From Adlercreutzia sp. ZJ473 (GTDB lineage Bacteria > Actinomycetota > Coriobacteriia > Coriobacteriales > Eggerthellaceae): DNA of 64,000 nucleotides. Made by a program: the position numbers and the translations under genes. The stretch lies in NCBI RefSeq assembly GCF_013185065.1, contig NZ_JAAVTO010000005.1:26032-90031 (forward strand). Direction: 5' to 3'. Every line of letters begins with the position of its first letter. Positions within the stretch are counted from its first letter, which is position 1. This document shows positions 25,429-33,664 of this stretch, in pieces. Below the pieces are notes generated by a model that saw nothing but the letters and a program-made list of their open reading frames with translations, had not been told where the DNA came from and ran no database searches.

Positions 25429-27627
25429 CTACCTCACCGTGCCTTTCGCATCTGCCTCGTCCGCGCCGATCTTGTCCACGCGGCCCAGGCACATGGTGTA
25501 GTTTGCCTGGCTCGAGATGGGGTCGAGCTCGTCGTCGATCCCCAGCTCGTTGTAGTTCTGCTCGGCCCAACCTCCCGGGACGTACAGCCAACCGGGCTTC
25601 AGCACACTCGTCAGCTCCGCCTTGATGCGAATGGAGCCGCGCGGGGAGGACACCTCCACCAGCTCGCCGTCTTCGATCCCCTGCTCGCGCGCCCATGCGC
25701 CGTTGATCCACAGGTACGCCTCAGGCTGCATCTCGCGCAGCCAGGGGATGGTGCGGCGCTGCTCATGCACGTACATGGGGCCGCTGCGGCCGGTAAACAC
25801 CACGCAGGGGTAGTCCCGGGCCACGTCGGGCCTGGCGCGCGGCGACTCAACCGGCTCGATCCAGCTCGGCAGCGGGTCGAACCCGTTGGCTTCCAAAACC
25901 TCGCCGTAGATGTTGGCCTTGCCTCCCGGCGCGCGGAACCCCGCCGTCTTGAACTTCTCGTACTCGATGTCCGCGAAGGCTATGCCGCTGGGGTTTTTCC
26001 GCAGCTGCTCTGCGGTTATGCCCGACGGGCGCAGATCGGCGTCAATGTAGTAGTCGATGTCCTCGGTCGGGAACTCCTCCTCGAACCCCAAGGCGCGCCC
26101 CAGCTTGATCATGATCTGCGTATCGGGCAGGGCCTCGCCCACCTGGACGCACTTCTGGCGGAAGGTCAGGATGGGCAGCCACACGTCGGACTTGAACCAC
26201 TCGGGCTCAGTGCGCTCGAGATAGGTGGCGGCGGGCAGAACCAAGTCGGCGAGCTGGGCCGTCTCGCACAGGTACGGGTCGATGGCGCAGATGAAGTCGA
26301 CGTTCGCCATGGCCGCGCGCGTCACGCCCGGCTGCGGCTGGGTCACCATGATGTTGGCGCCTTGGAAGACGGCCACCTTCAGCTGCCCCTCGCGCATCAG
26401 CCGGTACATATCGGGCGTCGGAATGAGCCCCTGGCCGCTGAACAGCAGCGGCCAGCTGGAGTCCGGGTGGTTGTAGGGCGGCACGTGGAACATCTTGGTG
26501 GGGTGCGTGGGCTCGAAGCCCTCGACCATGTGGTCGATCAGGGTGAAGTTAGGGTCACGATCAGGGCTTTTGGGCGTGAACACGTCGCAGCCGACGCGAT
26601 CGAGGTGCCCCGTGATGATGCGCAGGATGCACAGGGCGCGCGTGGTCTGGGAGACGTTGACGCGTCCCTCCAGGCCGTGCCCGGAGACGATGCCCGCGCG
26701 CTTGGTGGTGGCGTACTCCACGGCAAGCGCCTCGATGTCCGCGGCGGGAACGCCGGTGATGTCCTCAGCCCACTGCGGCGTGTAGGGAACGCCCTGGTTG
26801 TTCTCCCCGCGCACATGAGCCGAGAGGCGCTTGAGGCCCGGGTCGTTCGTGTAGGCGTCGACGAACTCACTGTCCCACAGGCCGCGGTCGACGATGACGT
26901 AGATCATGGCGAGCATCAGGGCGAGGTCGGTGCCAGGCTCGGGCTGCAGGAGCACGTCTGCCGTGGCGCCGAGGTGGAAGCGAAGCGGGTCGATGCACAC
27001 CAGGCGCGCGCCGCGCTCGTGCGCGTCGTAGATCTTGCGCAACGAAGGCGCCACGCTGAACGCAGGCTGCTTGCCCCAGAAGATCAGCAGGTCGGCATTG
27101 TCGTAGTCGCAGTGCGAAGGCATGCCGCCGTAAGTCGTCCCCTCCATGACGGCGCGCGGGACAAAGCACTCCGAGGCTCCCATGCCCACGTCGGTGCCCA
27201 CCGCATGGGCGACGCGCTGGGTCATGTCGTAGGTGAAGCCCCAGCCCGGCGCCTGGCCGCGGATGAACCCCACCGAGCGAGGCCCCTGCTCCTCGAGGGC
27301 CGCCTTGATCTTGCCGGCCAGCTCGGCGATAGCGTCATCCCAGCTCACGCGCTTCCACTTTCCCTCACCGCGCTCGCCCGCCCGGCGAACCGGGTACATG
27401 AGGCGTCGCGGGTCATGCGCGATCTGCGGCCCCGCCTGGCCCTTGGCGCACAGCGCGCCCCCTGTGCGGGGATCGCCGGGGACGCCCTCCACCTGCACGA
27501 CGCGATTGTTCTCCACCTTGACCATGATCGGGCAGCAGTTGTGGCAACCGCCGCATACCGATCGAATGACCTTGCCCTCGCAAGCGTCTGCCGCCTGTCG
27601 CCCGCTCGCCTTCTGCGCTCGCCGCAT
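25429..27627 (-). CDS. Molybdopterin oxidoreductase catalytic subunit, DmsA-like
   Basis: 732 residues. The N-terminal 4Fe-4S site is CGGCHNCC...CAKG (Cys25, 28, 32 and about 60), then bis-MGD binding domains (MGASECFVPRAVMEG near residue 150, DPLRFHLGATAD, and a C-terminal dinucleotide-binding barrel). The Cys in SECFVP is in the position of a molybdenum ligand, as in polysulfide/thiosulfate-type reductases, but the substrate cannot be told. No twin-arginine signal is visible at the N-terminus, so the enzyme may face the cytoplasm or the annotated start may miss an upstream part. First gene of dmsABC. Confidence 0.85.
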   Translation of the reverse strand: MRRAQKASGRQAADACEGKVIRSVCGGCHNCCPIMVKVENNRVVQVEGVPGDPRTGGALCAKGQAGPQIAHDPRRLMYPVRRAGERGEGKWKRVSWDDAIAELAGKIKAALEEQGPRSVGFIRGQAPGWGFTYDMTQRVAHAVGTDVGMGASECFVPRAVMEGTTYGGMPSHCDYDNADLLIFWGKQPAFSVAPSLRKIYDAHERGARLVCIDPLRFHLGATADVLLQPEPGTDLALMLAMIYVIVDRGLWDSEFVDAYTNDPGLKRLSAHVRGENNQGVPYTPQWAEDITGVPAADIEALAVEYATTKRAGIVSGHGLEGRVNVSQTTRALCILRIITGHLDRVGCDVFTPKSPDRDPNFTLIDHMVEGFEPTHPTKMFHVPPYNHPDSSWPLLFSGQGLIPTPDMYRLMREGQLKVAVFQGANIMVTQPQPGVTRAAMANVDFICAIDPYLCETAQLADLVLPAATYLERTEPEWFKSDVWLPILTFRQKCVQVGEALPDTQIMIKLGRALGFEEEFPTEDIDYYIDADLRPSGITAEQLRKNPSGIAFADIEYEKFKTAGFRAPGGKANIYGEVLEANGFDPLPSWIEPVESPRARPDVARDYPCVVFTGRSGPMYVHEQRRTIPWLREMQPEAYLWINGAWAREQGIEDGELVEVSSPRGSIRIKAELTSVLKPGWLYVPGGWAEQNYNELGIDDELDPISSQANYTMCLGRVDKIGADEADAKGTVR

Positions 27628-27639
27628 AGCAGCCTCCCT

Positions 27640-28030
27640 CCCTCGCTAATCCAGAAGCGCCTGGACCTCTTCGCGCGTGTACGTGTCGCCGTGCCCGCCG
27701 TAGAACACGGCGGAAGAATCCCAGCAAACCGTCCTCGAGGGAGAGCGTGCGCCCTATCTCGAACAGGTAGCGCTCTTCGGCAAGCAGCGCGTACCAGTAG
27801 GCGATGTCGTACTTGGAGGCGAAAACAGCCCGTCCATCAGGCTCTCCGCCCTCGAAAGGTCACAAGCTTCAGCTAGGGCAAAGTATAACCCTCCGCGCCC
27901 ATGCCTACGAACAGAACAAGCTGCACCTCCGTGTCTGGCGTGCTCTCTTCGCCAGCTCAGCTTACTTCGCGAAATACTCCGGCATCGCTGCGACCTTCGC
28001 CTCCCCGTGCGGAAGCAGCACGCCATGCGC
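27640..28030 (-). pseudogene. Frameshifted remnant of an unrecognised gene
   Basis: Minus-strand translation gives coherent pieces in three frames: GLYFALAEACDLSRAESLMDGLF, then SKYDIAYWYALLAEERYLFEIG plus TLSLEDGLLG, then SSAVFYGGHGDTYTREEVQALLD followed by a stop (in parts). At least two frameshifts separate them. It stands just upstream of dmsA on the same strand. I do not recognise the family. It is a decayed gene or one with sequencing indels. Confidence 0.45.
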
Positions 28031-28089
28031 TAAACTCTTCACATCGGCAGATACGCTGGAAGCTGGATCAGGAGGAAAGGGAGCAAGGC

Positions 28090-29250
28090 ATGACGTTCGA
28101 CGTGAGCAAGATAAGCCCGCTGGGATTCGGGTGCATGCGCTTTGAGGGGCGCGAGACGAACACCGTCGACATCGACCGCACCGCGAAGATGATCGACCGC
28201 TACCTAGAGGCAGGCGGCAACTACTTCGACACCGCCTGGGCCTACCCCAACAGCGAGGTCACGCTGCGCGAGGCGCTCGTGAAGCGCCATCCGCGCGACT
28301 CGTTCTTCCTCACGTCGAAGTGCGTCACGTGGACCCACTGCGCCTGCGAGGAGGACCTCGAGCGCCAGCTCCAGGAGACGCTCGAGAACTTGGACGTGGA
28401 GTACCTCGACATGTACCTCATGCACAACCTCGGCGGCAGGCGCACCGCGACGTTCGAGCAGTTCAACGCATGGGAGTTCGTGAAGCGCGCGAGGGAGCGC
28501 GGGCTGGCGCGCCACATCGGCTTCTCGGCTCACTGCACGCCCGAGGAGCTTGAGCAGCTCATCGCCGACTATCCCGAGGCCGAGATGGTCCAGCTGCAGG
28601 TGAACTACAACGACTGGGACAGCCCGTCGTTCCGCGAGCGCGAGTGCGTGGAGGTGGCACGCCGGCACGGCAAGCCCGTCGTGGCCATGGAGCCGGTCAA
28701 GGGCGGCCTTCTGGCGAACCCGCCGCGCGCGGTGCGCGAGATCCTCGACGCCGAGATGCCGAACGACTCCTACGCCACCGCCGCGCTGCGCTTCGCCGCC
28801 AGCGCCGAGGGCGTCTTCTGCACGCTCTCGGGCATGAACACGCTCGAGCAGGTGGAGGACAACTGCCGCGCGTTCGAGAACTTCCAGCCGCTGACCGCGG
28901 CCGAGCACGCGGCCATCAAGCGCGCGCAGGAGGCGATGCGCTCGAGCGGCATCGTGCCCTGCACCGGCTGCGACTACTGCGCGAAGGTGTGCCCCGCGGG
29001 CATCGGCATCTCCGGCTCGCTCACGGTGCTCAACCACTTCATCAACTACGGCGACCCCGCCGAGGCGCACTACCAGCTCGGCTTCGTCGTGCGGTTCAAC
29101 GGCGGCAAGAAGCTGCCGAGCGAGTGCCTCCGCTGCGGCGCCTGCGAGGAGGCCTGCCCCCAGGGCATCAACATCCTCGAGTGCTTCGACCGCATCGAGC
29201 AGGAGATCACGTCCCACGCCCCCGCCGCGAAGGTGCTGATGAAGCCGTAA
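28090..29250 (+). CDS. Aldo/keto reductase with C-terminal ferredoxin domain
   Basis: 386 residues. Residues 1-280 form an NAD(P)H-type TIM barrel (GFGCMRFEG, then NYFDTAWAYPNSE with the catalytic Asp/Tyr region, and YLMHNLG). Residues about 290-375 carry two 4Fe-4S motifs, CTGCDYCAKVCP and CLRCGACEEACPQG. This two-domain type is common in anaerobes and is thought to couple ferredoxin or another carrier to carbonyl reduction. The ATG at 28090 follows GGAGGAAAGGGAG; the open frame upstream has no support. Confidence 0.9.
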   Translation: MTFDVSKISPLGFGCMRFEGRETNTVDIDRTAKMIDRYLEAGGNYFDTAWAYPNSEVTLREALVKRHPRDSFFLTSKCVTWTHCACEEDLERQLQETLENLDVEYLDMYLMHNLGGRRTATFEQFNAWEFVKRARERGLARHIGFSAHCTPEELEQLIADYPEAEMVQLQVNYNDWDSPSFRERECVEVARRHGKPVVAMEPVKGGLLANPPRAVREILDAEMPNDSYATAALRFAASAEGVFCTLSGMNTLEQVEDNCRAFENFQPLTAAEHAAIKRAQEAMRSSGIVPCTGCDYCAKVCPAGIGISGSLTVLNHFINYGDPAEAHYQLGFVVRFNGGKKLPSECLRCGACEEACPQGINILECFDRIEQEITSHAPAAKVLMKP

Positions 29251-29397
29251 GGCCGCTCGCCGAGCGGCAGCGCGGAGCCGTAAGGCGCTTGGGGCTCACG
29301 TGGGACTTAATGTGGGGCTTGCGCTCGTCATCATGCGGGCGCAAGCCCCGCGCATCACCCGAACAAGGTTGCGCCACTCACTCAAATTGGCGTGCGC
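29251..29397. other. Intergenic region after the aldo/keto reductase
   Basis: Short GC-rich stretch changing to AT-richer sequence at the first TCACTCAA motif (29378-29385). A GCTTGCGC...GCGCAAGC inverted repeat (about 29317-29347) could be the terminator. Confidence 0.45.
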
Positions 29398-29475
29398 ATC
29401 ACTCACTTAACTCTTCGTTCTTCACTCAACTTGGTCACTTAACTTCGAGTGATCAGCGGCGAAGGGCTGAGAGCT
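29398..29475. repeat. Direct repeat copy 1 (3' end of the AlbA-type gene)
   Basis: A roughly 78-bp sequence with about 90% identity to 31208-31285. This copy holds the last codons and stop of the AlbA-type gene (stop at 29422) plus 24 bp beyond. It contains TCACTTAA/TCACTCAA words at 29403, 29422 and 29435 and the reverse motif at 29445. Confidence 0.85.
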
Positions 29476-31002
29476 CAAGAGGTATTTCCTGTTCTTGCTT
29501 GTCTGGGGAGCGGTAGCTATCACAGCTCCTTCCTCGACAAGCGCCTTGACGTAGCCCCTCGTGTTTTCGGGCTGCCTGCCAAGCGCTTCGGCAATCTCGC
29601 GTATGCCCCGAGGCTCGTCTGAGTCGAGAACGGCAAGAATGCGCTGACGCCACTCCGCGCGCGACCATCGGGGCTGTCGGGCCTGCTCGTGCGAGACGAC
29701 ATAATACGCAATCTCGCTAGGCCCTTGCCCACCTTCGGCAATTCCAGCATCGCCCCTTGCGAGAACGACCTTGAAGCTGTCTAAGCCTGCGACAAACCGA
29801 GGCTCCGCGAGCGTACGAGACGCCATGGCGCTCTTCATGAGGGGAATGCCGCTCCCGTTCCCTTCAGCAGACATGCCGCTGCCACCTGGGAGAGGCATCA
29901 GCGACATAAGCTTCATGAGAGCAGCGTTGCGGCAGGCGGAAATGCCGTCGCCGATGTTCTCCAGGGTCTTTCCGCCCCAGAGGCCACCCGGGTTGGTCAC
30001 CTCAACCCTGTCGGGGTAGATGTCGACCGAAACCGCCTGCCCTACGAAGTACTCCCCGTACTCACGGTGAACGACGGCGTTGACGAGCGCCTCGCGCAGC
30101 ACCTCCTCGGGTATCTCGAGCTCGTCAACGCGCCCAACGCCCCGCACGACCGAGCGCGTCCTGAGGTTCTTCGCGATGGCCCGATAGGCATCTTCTACCA
30201 CCTCCCCCGCAGGGCCTTCGCATATCACGCGATCAAGAAATCGCATCGGCGCGGCTGGATCGGACTTCTGCGCCCCTGGATGAACGGCAACGTCCACGAC
30301 AAGCTTGGGGAAGAACTGCTGGGGGTAGCTTCCGCATACGAGAAGGCCCGCAAGACATACGTCGCCCTTTTCGCTGGTGATGCCGAGGCGTGCCATCTTG
30401 GCATCCCTCGTCTTCGCGCCGCGCAGCGCCCGCGAATCCTTTTCGCGGTCAAGCAGGTCGTTGACGAGCTTTGACGACAGGTCGTCTCCGGTTGCCGCCT
30501 CAACTGGCTGCCTGTCGGCGCGCGAGGGCTTGAGGAAGTTCGTGAGGGAGTAGATCTCCGTGGGCGAAAGCCTGATGTCCTTGTCGTCTACGCGCTTGTA
30601 GCTTCCGCCTACGAAGCCCCTTCCGACTATATAGCAGGGCTTCTTGTCCGCTTCGAGCTCCTCGATCTCAATCGCAAGCACGGGGGATCCTTCGAACGCA
30701 AACCTATGGAGGTGGTAGGCAGGGGGCTGGGCAACGCGAGTGCCGCTCAGATCGCCGTCGCCCATGCCGGCGACGAACTGGTCGAGAACCTTGTCTATGG
30801 CGAAGCTCTTTGCAGGCTTGAAGCTGTTGCTTTCGTCGAGGCCGAGAAGGATGAGGCCCCCGGCAGTGTTTGCGAAAGCGCTCACAGACTCCCACACATC
30901 CCGGGAAAGCTGTTGGGCACTTGCCTTTACTTCAACGAACTCGTCATCGGTGTGTTGGGCGCGAAGCCTTTCGACTATGGGATTCAAATCCTGCTCTTGC
31001 AT
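29422..31002 (-). CDS. Schlafen-AlbA-type ATP-binding protein with C-terminal winged helix
   Basis: 526 residues. The N-terminal AlbA_2 domain has EFVEVKAS and FANTAGGLILLGLDE (about 22-58). A GHKL-like ATPase part has REALVNAVVHREY near residue 315 and a Gly-rich lid (GGSGMSAEGNGSG). A winged helix at about 450-510 (REIAEALGRQPENTRGYVKALVEEG) should bind DNA. Such proteins are often mislabelled RecG; most are of unknown function, some are regulators or defence proteins. TTG 31005 or ATG 31002 starts after GCGAGGTG; I choose ATG. Repeated TCACTCAA motifs lie upstream and at its end. Confidence 0.8.
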   Translation of the reverse strand: MQEQDLNPIVERLRAQHTDDEFVEVKASAQQLSRDVWESVSAFANTAGGLILLGLDESNSFKPAKSFAIDKVLDQFVAGMGDGDLSGTRVAQPPAYHLHRFAFEGSPVLAIEIEELEADKKPCYIVGRGFVGGSYKRVDDKDIRLSPTEIYSLTNFLKPSRADRQPVEAATGDDLSSKLVNDLLDREKDSRALRGAKTRDAKMARLGITSEKGDVCLAGLLVCGSYPQQFFPKLVVDVAVHPGAQKSDPAAPMRFLDRVICEGPAGEVVEDAYRAIAKNLRTRSVVRGVGRVDELEIPEEVLREALVNAVVHREYGEYFVGQAVSVDIYPDRVEVTNPGGLWGGKTLENIGDGISACRNAALMKLMSLMPLPGGSGMSAEGNGSGIPLMKSAMASRTLAEPRFVAGLDSFKVVLARGDAGIAEGGQGPSEIAYYVVSHEQARQPRWSRAEWRQRILAVLDSDEPRGIREIAEALGRQPENTRGYVKALVEEGAVIATAPQTSKNRKYLLSSQPFAADHSKLSDQVE

Positions 31003-31051
31003 CAAGCACCTCGCTTCAATGCTCGTAGGGACAGCGGAAGTTCACGAACGC

Positions 31052-31111
31052 TCACTCAATGATACACTTTTTCACTCAATTTGTTTGCTTGTTGAGTGAA
31101 AATTTGAGTGA
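31052..31111. promoter_or_regulatory. TCACTCAA operator array upstream of the AlbA-type gene
   Basis: Four motif copies: 31052-31059 and 31072-31079 forward, 31092-31099 and 31104-31111 reverse. The inner pair makes a perfect 11-bp inverted repeat, TTTTCACTCAA/TTGAGTGAAAA (31069-31079, 31092-31102). Placed in the promoter region, they look like a repressor site, plausibly autoregulatory. Confidence 0.65.
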
Positions 31112-31207
31112 TAAAAGCCCTGCGTATCGCTGAATGTCCTGCTACAACTCGCACAGCAGGGTAAAAGCCCGCTACGTCACTCATGCACACCGCGCATCTG
31201 GCAAATG
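31112..31207. other. Spacer between operator array and repeat copy 2
   Basis: Contains one further near-match, TCACTCAT (31177-31184). No gene seen. Confidence 0.4.
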
Positions 31208-31285
31208 ATCACTCACTTAACTTTCCGTTCTTCACTCAACTCGATCACTCAACTTTGAGTGATCGGCGGCGAAGGACTGAGAACC
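31208..31285. repeat. Direct repeat copy 2 (orphan C-terminal tail)
   Basis: Counterpart of 29398-29475. Read on the minus strand it still encodes SQSFAADHSKLSDRVE and a stop, against SQPFAADHSKLSDQVE in the intact gene. It abuts the nnrE stop at 31286 and is what remains of a second copy of the AlbA-type gene. Motifs at 31213, 31232, 31245 and (reverse) 31255. Confidence 0.85.
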
Positions 31286-32164
31286 TTATACATCGCATCC
31301 GAGCGAGGCGAGGAAGAGCCTGCCCGCCTGAGCTCTCCCGCGTGCCGTGAGCAGGCCCGGCTTTGCGGCGAGCATGGTCACCGTGATGTCAGCTTGCACG
31401 CAGCTGTCCGCCGGCTCCCCCGTCTGCGCGTTCAGGCCGCTGGGCACGTCGACCGCGATCACCCGCGCGCCCATGTCGCAGCGAATACAGTTGACGGCGT
31501 TGATCCAGGTCGCATAAGGCTCGCGCACCTCGAGATGAGAAAAGCCCGTGCCGAGGATGGCGTCGACGACGACGTCTGCTTGGGAAAGAAGCGCGTCAAG
31601 CTGCGCGGTGTCAGGGTTGACGGCGACCGCGAATCGCGGCGCATCGGCGCCCGTGCATGCGTCATGCGCAGCCGCGTGCGCCGGCTCGGCCTGCACCTGG
31701 TCAGCAGGCGTCTTCGTCACCAACGTGACGTCCATGCCGCGGCCCGCCAGGAGCGAGGCAGCCACCCAGCCGTCTCCGCCGTTGTTGCCACTCCCCGCCA
31801 ACACCACGACCGAGGAAGGCCCCGAGGCGGCCTCATCAAGGGCAACGGCCTCCGACTCTGCGGTAGCCTCATCAAGCGCAACCGAAGGCTGCATTGCAGC
31901 AATCTCATCGAGAGCAGCGGCCTCAAGCCCTGCGACAGCCTCATCATAAGCAGCGACCTCCAGCTCCGCAGCAGCCTTTGTGCGCACGGCTCCGATGGCC
32001 TCCACTTCAGCGCACACGGCCTCGGCAACTGCCGCGCCTGCGCGCTTCATAAGCTCGTAAAGCGACGCCCCTTCCGCGGCGATGCGCCGCTCAAGCTCCA
32101 CCACCTGGCCAACATCAAGAACCGGCAGCCCCGCCGCATCGTCCCAAGCTATCATCGTATCCAC
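31286..32164 (-). CDS. nnrE: NAD(P)H-hydrate epimerase (YjeF N-terminal domain) with a repeat insertion
   Basis: Repairs damaged NAD(P)H by epimerising its hydrate. The Rossmann core has LMKRAGAAVAE, the signature AGSGNNGGDGW (near residue 125), ILGTGF and VDVPSGLNAQTGE. The hydrate dehydratase domain often fused to it is absent. Between the first helix and the Gly-rich loop an insert of about 55 residues is made of repeats of the type AxALDEAxAxxE. Start GTG 32164 is chosen for GGAGG 9 nt upstream; TTG 32191 and ATG 32155 are alternatives. Confidence 0.8.
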   Translation of the reverse strand: MDTMIAWDDAAGLPVLDVGQVVELERRIAAEGASLYELMKRAGAAVAEAVCAEVEAIGAVRTKAAAELEVAAYDEAVAGLEAAALDEIAAMQPSVALDEATAESEAVALDEAASGPSSVVVLAGSGNNGGDGWVAASLLAGRGMDVTLVTKTPADQVQAEPAHAAAHDACTGADAPRFAVAVNPDTAQLDALLSQADVVVDAILGTGFSHLEVREPYATWINAVNCIRCDMGARVIAVDVPSGLNAQTGEPADSCVQADITVTMLAAKPGLLTARGRAQAGRLFLASLGCDV

Positions 32165-32216
32165 AGCTCTTCGCCTCCCAAATCGCCCCAAGAAACAACA
32201 GGCTCCGTCAATCGTC

Positions 32217-32672
32217 TTAAGCCCTCACGCGCGCAATCTTGTCATCGGGCCCCACCTCGTCGTTCAGCCTTCTCAACGTAGACACGGCAATGCGTCGTTG
32301 CCCCGTCTTCTGCTTTTTGCCGCATACCTCCCACGCAGGTGCCCCAGGGCCGTTGTAGACCTCTTCGAAACTGCCGTCCTTGAAAATCTTTAGGACGATG
32401 AGAAAGTCCGGGCAGTCGCTTATGGCCACGCTATCGCCCTGCGTAGCTTTGATCTGCACGAGACGACCGTCCGAGTCGACAGGCAGCACCCTGGCATCAT
32501 GCACAGGATGTGACGCCTCGAAGAGCTTAAGTCCGTACTCTTCCGCAGCAATCACCTCGCCGATGCTGCCAACCATGTGCCCGTCCGGCGTGAAGTGCCG
32601 CCTCGGGTACATATCTTCCAGTTCGGCCGTGAGCTTATAAAGCTCGCAAATTTTAGCTTGAAGATCAGTCAT
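32217..32672 (-). CDS. DUF6998-like protein, possible nuclease fold
   Basis: 151 residues. GSIGEVIAAEEYGLKL with a conserved Glu, then HDARVLP and LVQIKATQGDSVAI form a pattern like E...D...QxK of the restriction-endonuclease-like fold. A ligand or nucleic-acid role is therefore possible. ATG 32672 has GGAGG 9 nt upstream; the frame reaches TTG 32681. Neighbours are a GIY-YIG protein and nnrE on the same strand. Domain name from memory; function unknown. Confidence 0.6.
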   Translation of the reverse strand: MTDLQAKICELYKLTAELEDMYPRRHFTPDGHMVGSIGEVIAAEEYGLKLFEASHPVHDARVLPVDSDGRLVQIKATQGDSVAISDCPDFLIVLKIFKDGSFEEVYNGPGAPAWEVCGKKQKTGQRRIAVSTLRRLNDEVGPDDKIARVRA

Positions 32673-32758
32673 GGTTTTCAACCTCCGTTTTCTGGCTCAA
32701 CCGAAGCTGTTTTGCATTTTCAAGCAAAATAGAAGAGAGCTGACCCAAAGTCATTGCT

Positions 32759-33451
32759 TTACGCCCTGAGCGAATCGATGAACGTTCCTTCCTTAGTCTT
32801 CCACGTTACCCAGCCGTTGCAGGATGCGCCGATGATGAAAGAACCTGCCGTGGAAGGAGAGTCGAAAACCACATCGGAGATGACTATGCCATGTACATCA
32901 ACATTCGCACATCGTGCCGCACGAACGCTAGAAGCCAATCCTGCTCCTTCAGCAAGACTGATGCGCTGGCCCTTCTTTATGATAAAGCGTCCCTCCTCAA
33001 CCACCATCTCTGCCTTGAGCTCCTTGCCCCCATCTTTCTTCAATTTGCGCGCCATACAGTAGATGCCGTCGGGGATAAGCTGCGCATTCACGTGCTCCTT
33101 GCGCTCAGCGGTGGCCTTTGCGAAGGTCTCTTCCTTGGATTCGCGTTGAATGGGAGGGAACACCTGAACACCTTCAAAAGAAGACAACAATTGAATGACC
33201 AGGTCAACGTCAATAGCGAACAGCTCTGAGTTGTACACACGCGAACGGGAGAATATGTCGTCCAGAAGGCTTTCCTTTTCGTCGTAGTTCTCAACCTCAA
33301 TGGCGAACTCGCGCTTGAGCCCCGCAATATTGTTGTAACCGTTGCGCTCTAGTTGATACATGCGGCTCTCGAACGCCTTCGTTTGAGTCTTGCCAATCTT
33401 AACCAGACCGGGCACAACTGTGCTCATGACATATATTACTCCCCGGGCCAT
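32759..33451 (-). CDS. GIY-YIG nuclease-family protein with DUF4357
   Basis: About 230 residues. The N-terminus GVIYVMSTVVPGLVKIGKT...RMYQLERNGY is a GIY-YIG (T5orf172-like) core. The C-terminal part GSFIIGASCNGWVTWKTKEGTFIDSLR (in parts) is a DUF4357 domain. Proteins of this build are often found near restriction-modification genes. A second protein with the same two domains lies at 38591-39424. The ATG at 33451 is a better family start than 33481. Cleavage is predicted, not shown. Confidence 0.75.
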   Translation of the reverse strand: MARGVIYVMSTVVPGLVKIGKTQTKAFESRMYQLERNGYNNIAGLKREFAIEVENYDEKESLLDDIFSRSRVYNSELFAIDVDLVIQLLSSFEGVQVFPPIQRESKEETFAKATAERKEHVNAQLIPDGIYCMARKLKKDGGKELKAEMVVEEGRFIIKKGQRISLAEGAGLASSVRAARCANVDVHGIVISDVVFDSPSTAGSFIIGASCNGWVTWKTKEGTFIDSLRA

Positions 33452-33588
33452 AAGCCACCCCGCTTCCATCTCGCAACTCAAACTCGTCCATCATCAGGAT
33501 AGCCCAACAAAGCATCGCTCGGACAATGCACTTCCCAAAGAGCTCTGCCGTATGTCACAAACAAGCCTGATCACCTCTTCGCCACCTC

Positions 33589-33643
33589 TTTCACTTCCGT
33601 TAGCACGACGTTAACGGAAGTGAAATCAATTTCACTTCCGTTA
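33589..33643. promoter_or_regulatory. Triple operator upstream of the UvrA2-like gene
   Basis: TTTCACTTCCGTTA occurs three times: 33589-33602 (plus), 33612-33625 (reverse complement) and 33630-33643 (plus), all perfect. The first two form a 14-bp-arm palindrome. The last copy ends 21 bp before the start codon, so bound protein would block transcription or initiation. Confidence 0.8.
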
Positions 33644-33664
33644 GAACAGCAAAAGAGACGGATA

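Noticed and set aside
25765..27876. 703-codon plus-strand frame opposite the DmsA-like gene
   Set aside because: Antisense shadow; the minus-strand protein has clear cofactor motifs.
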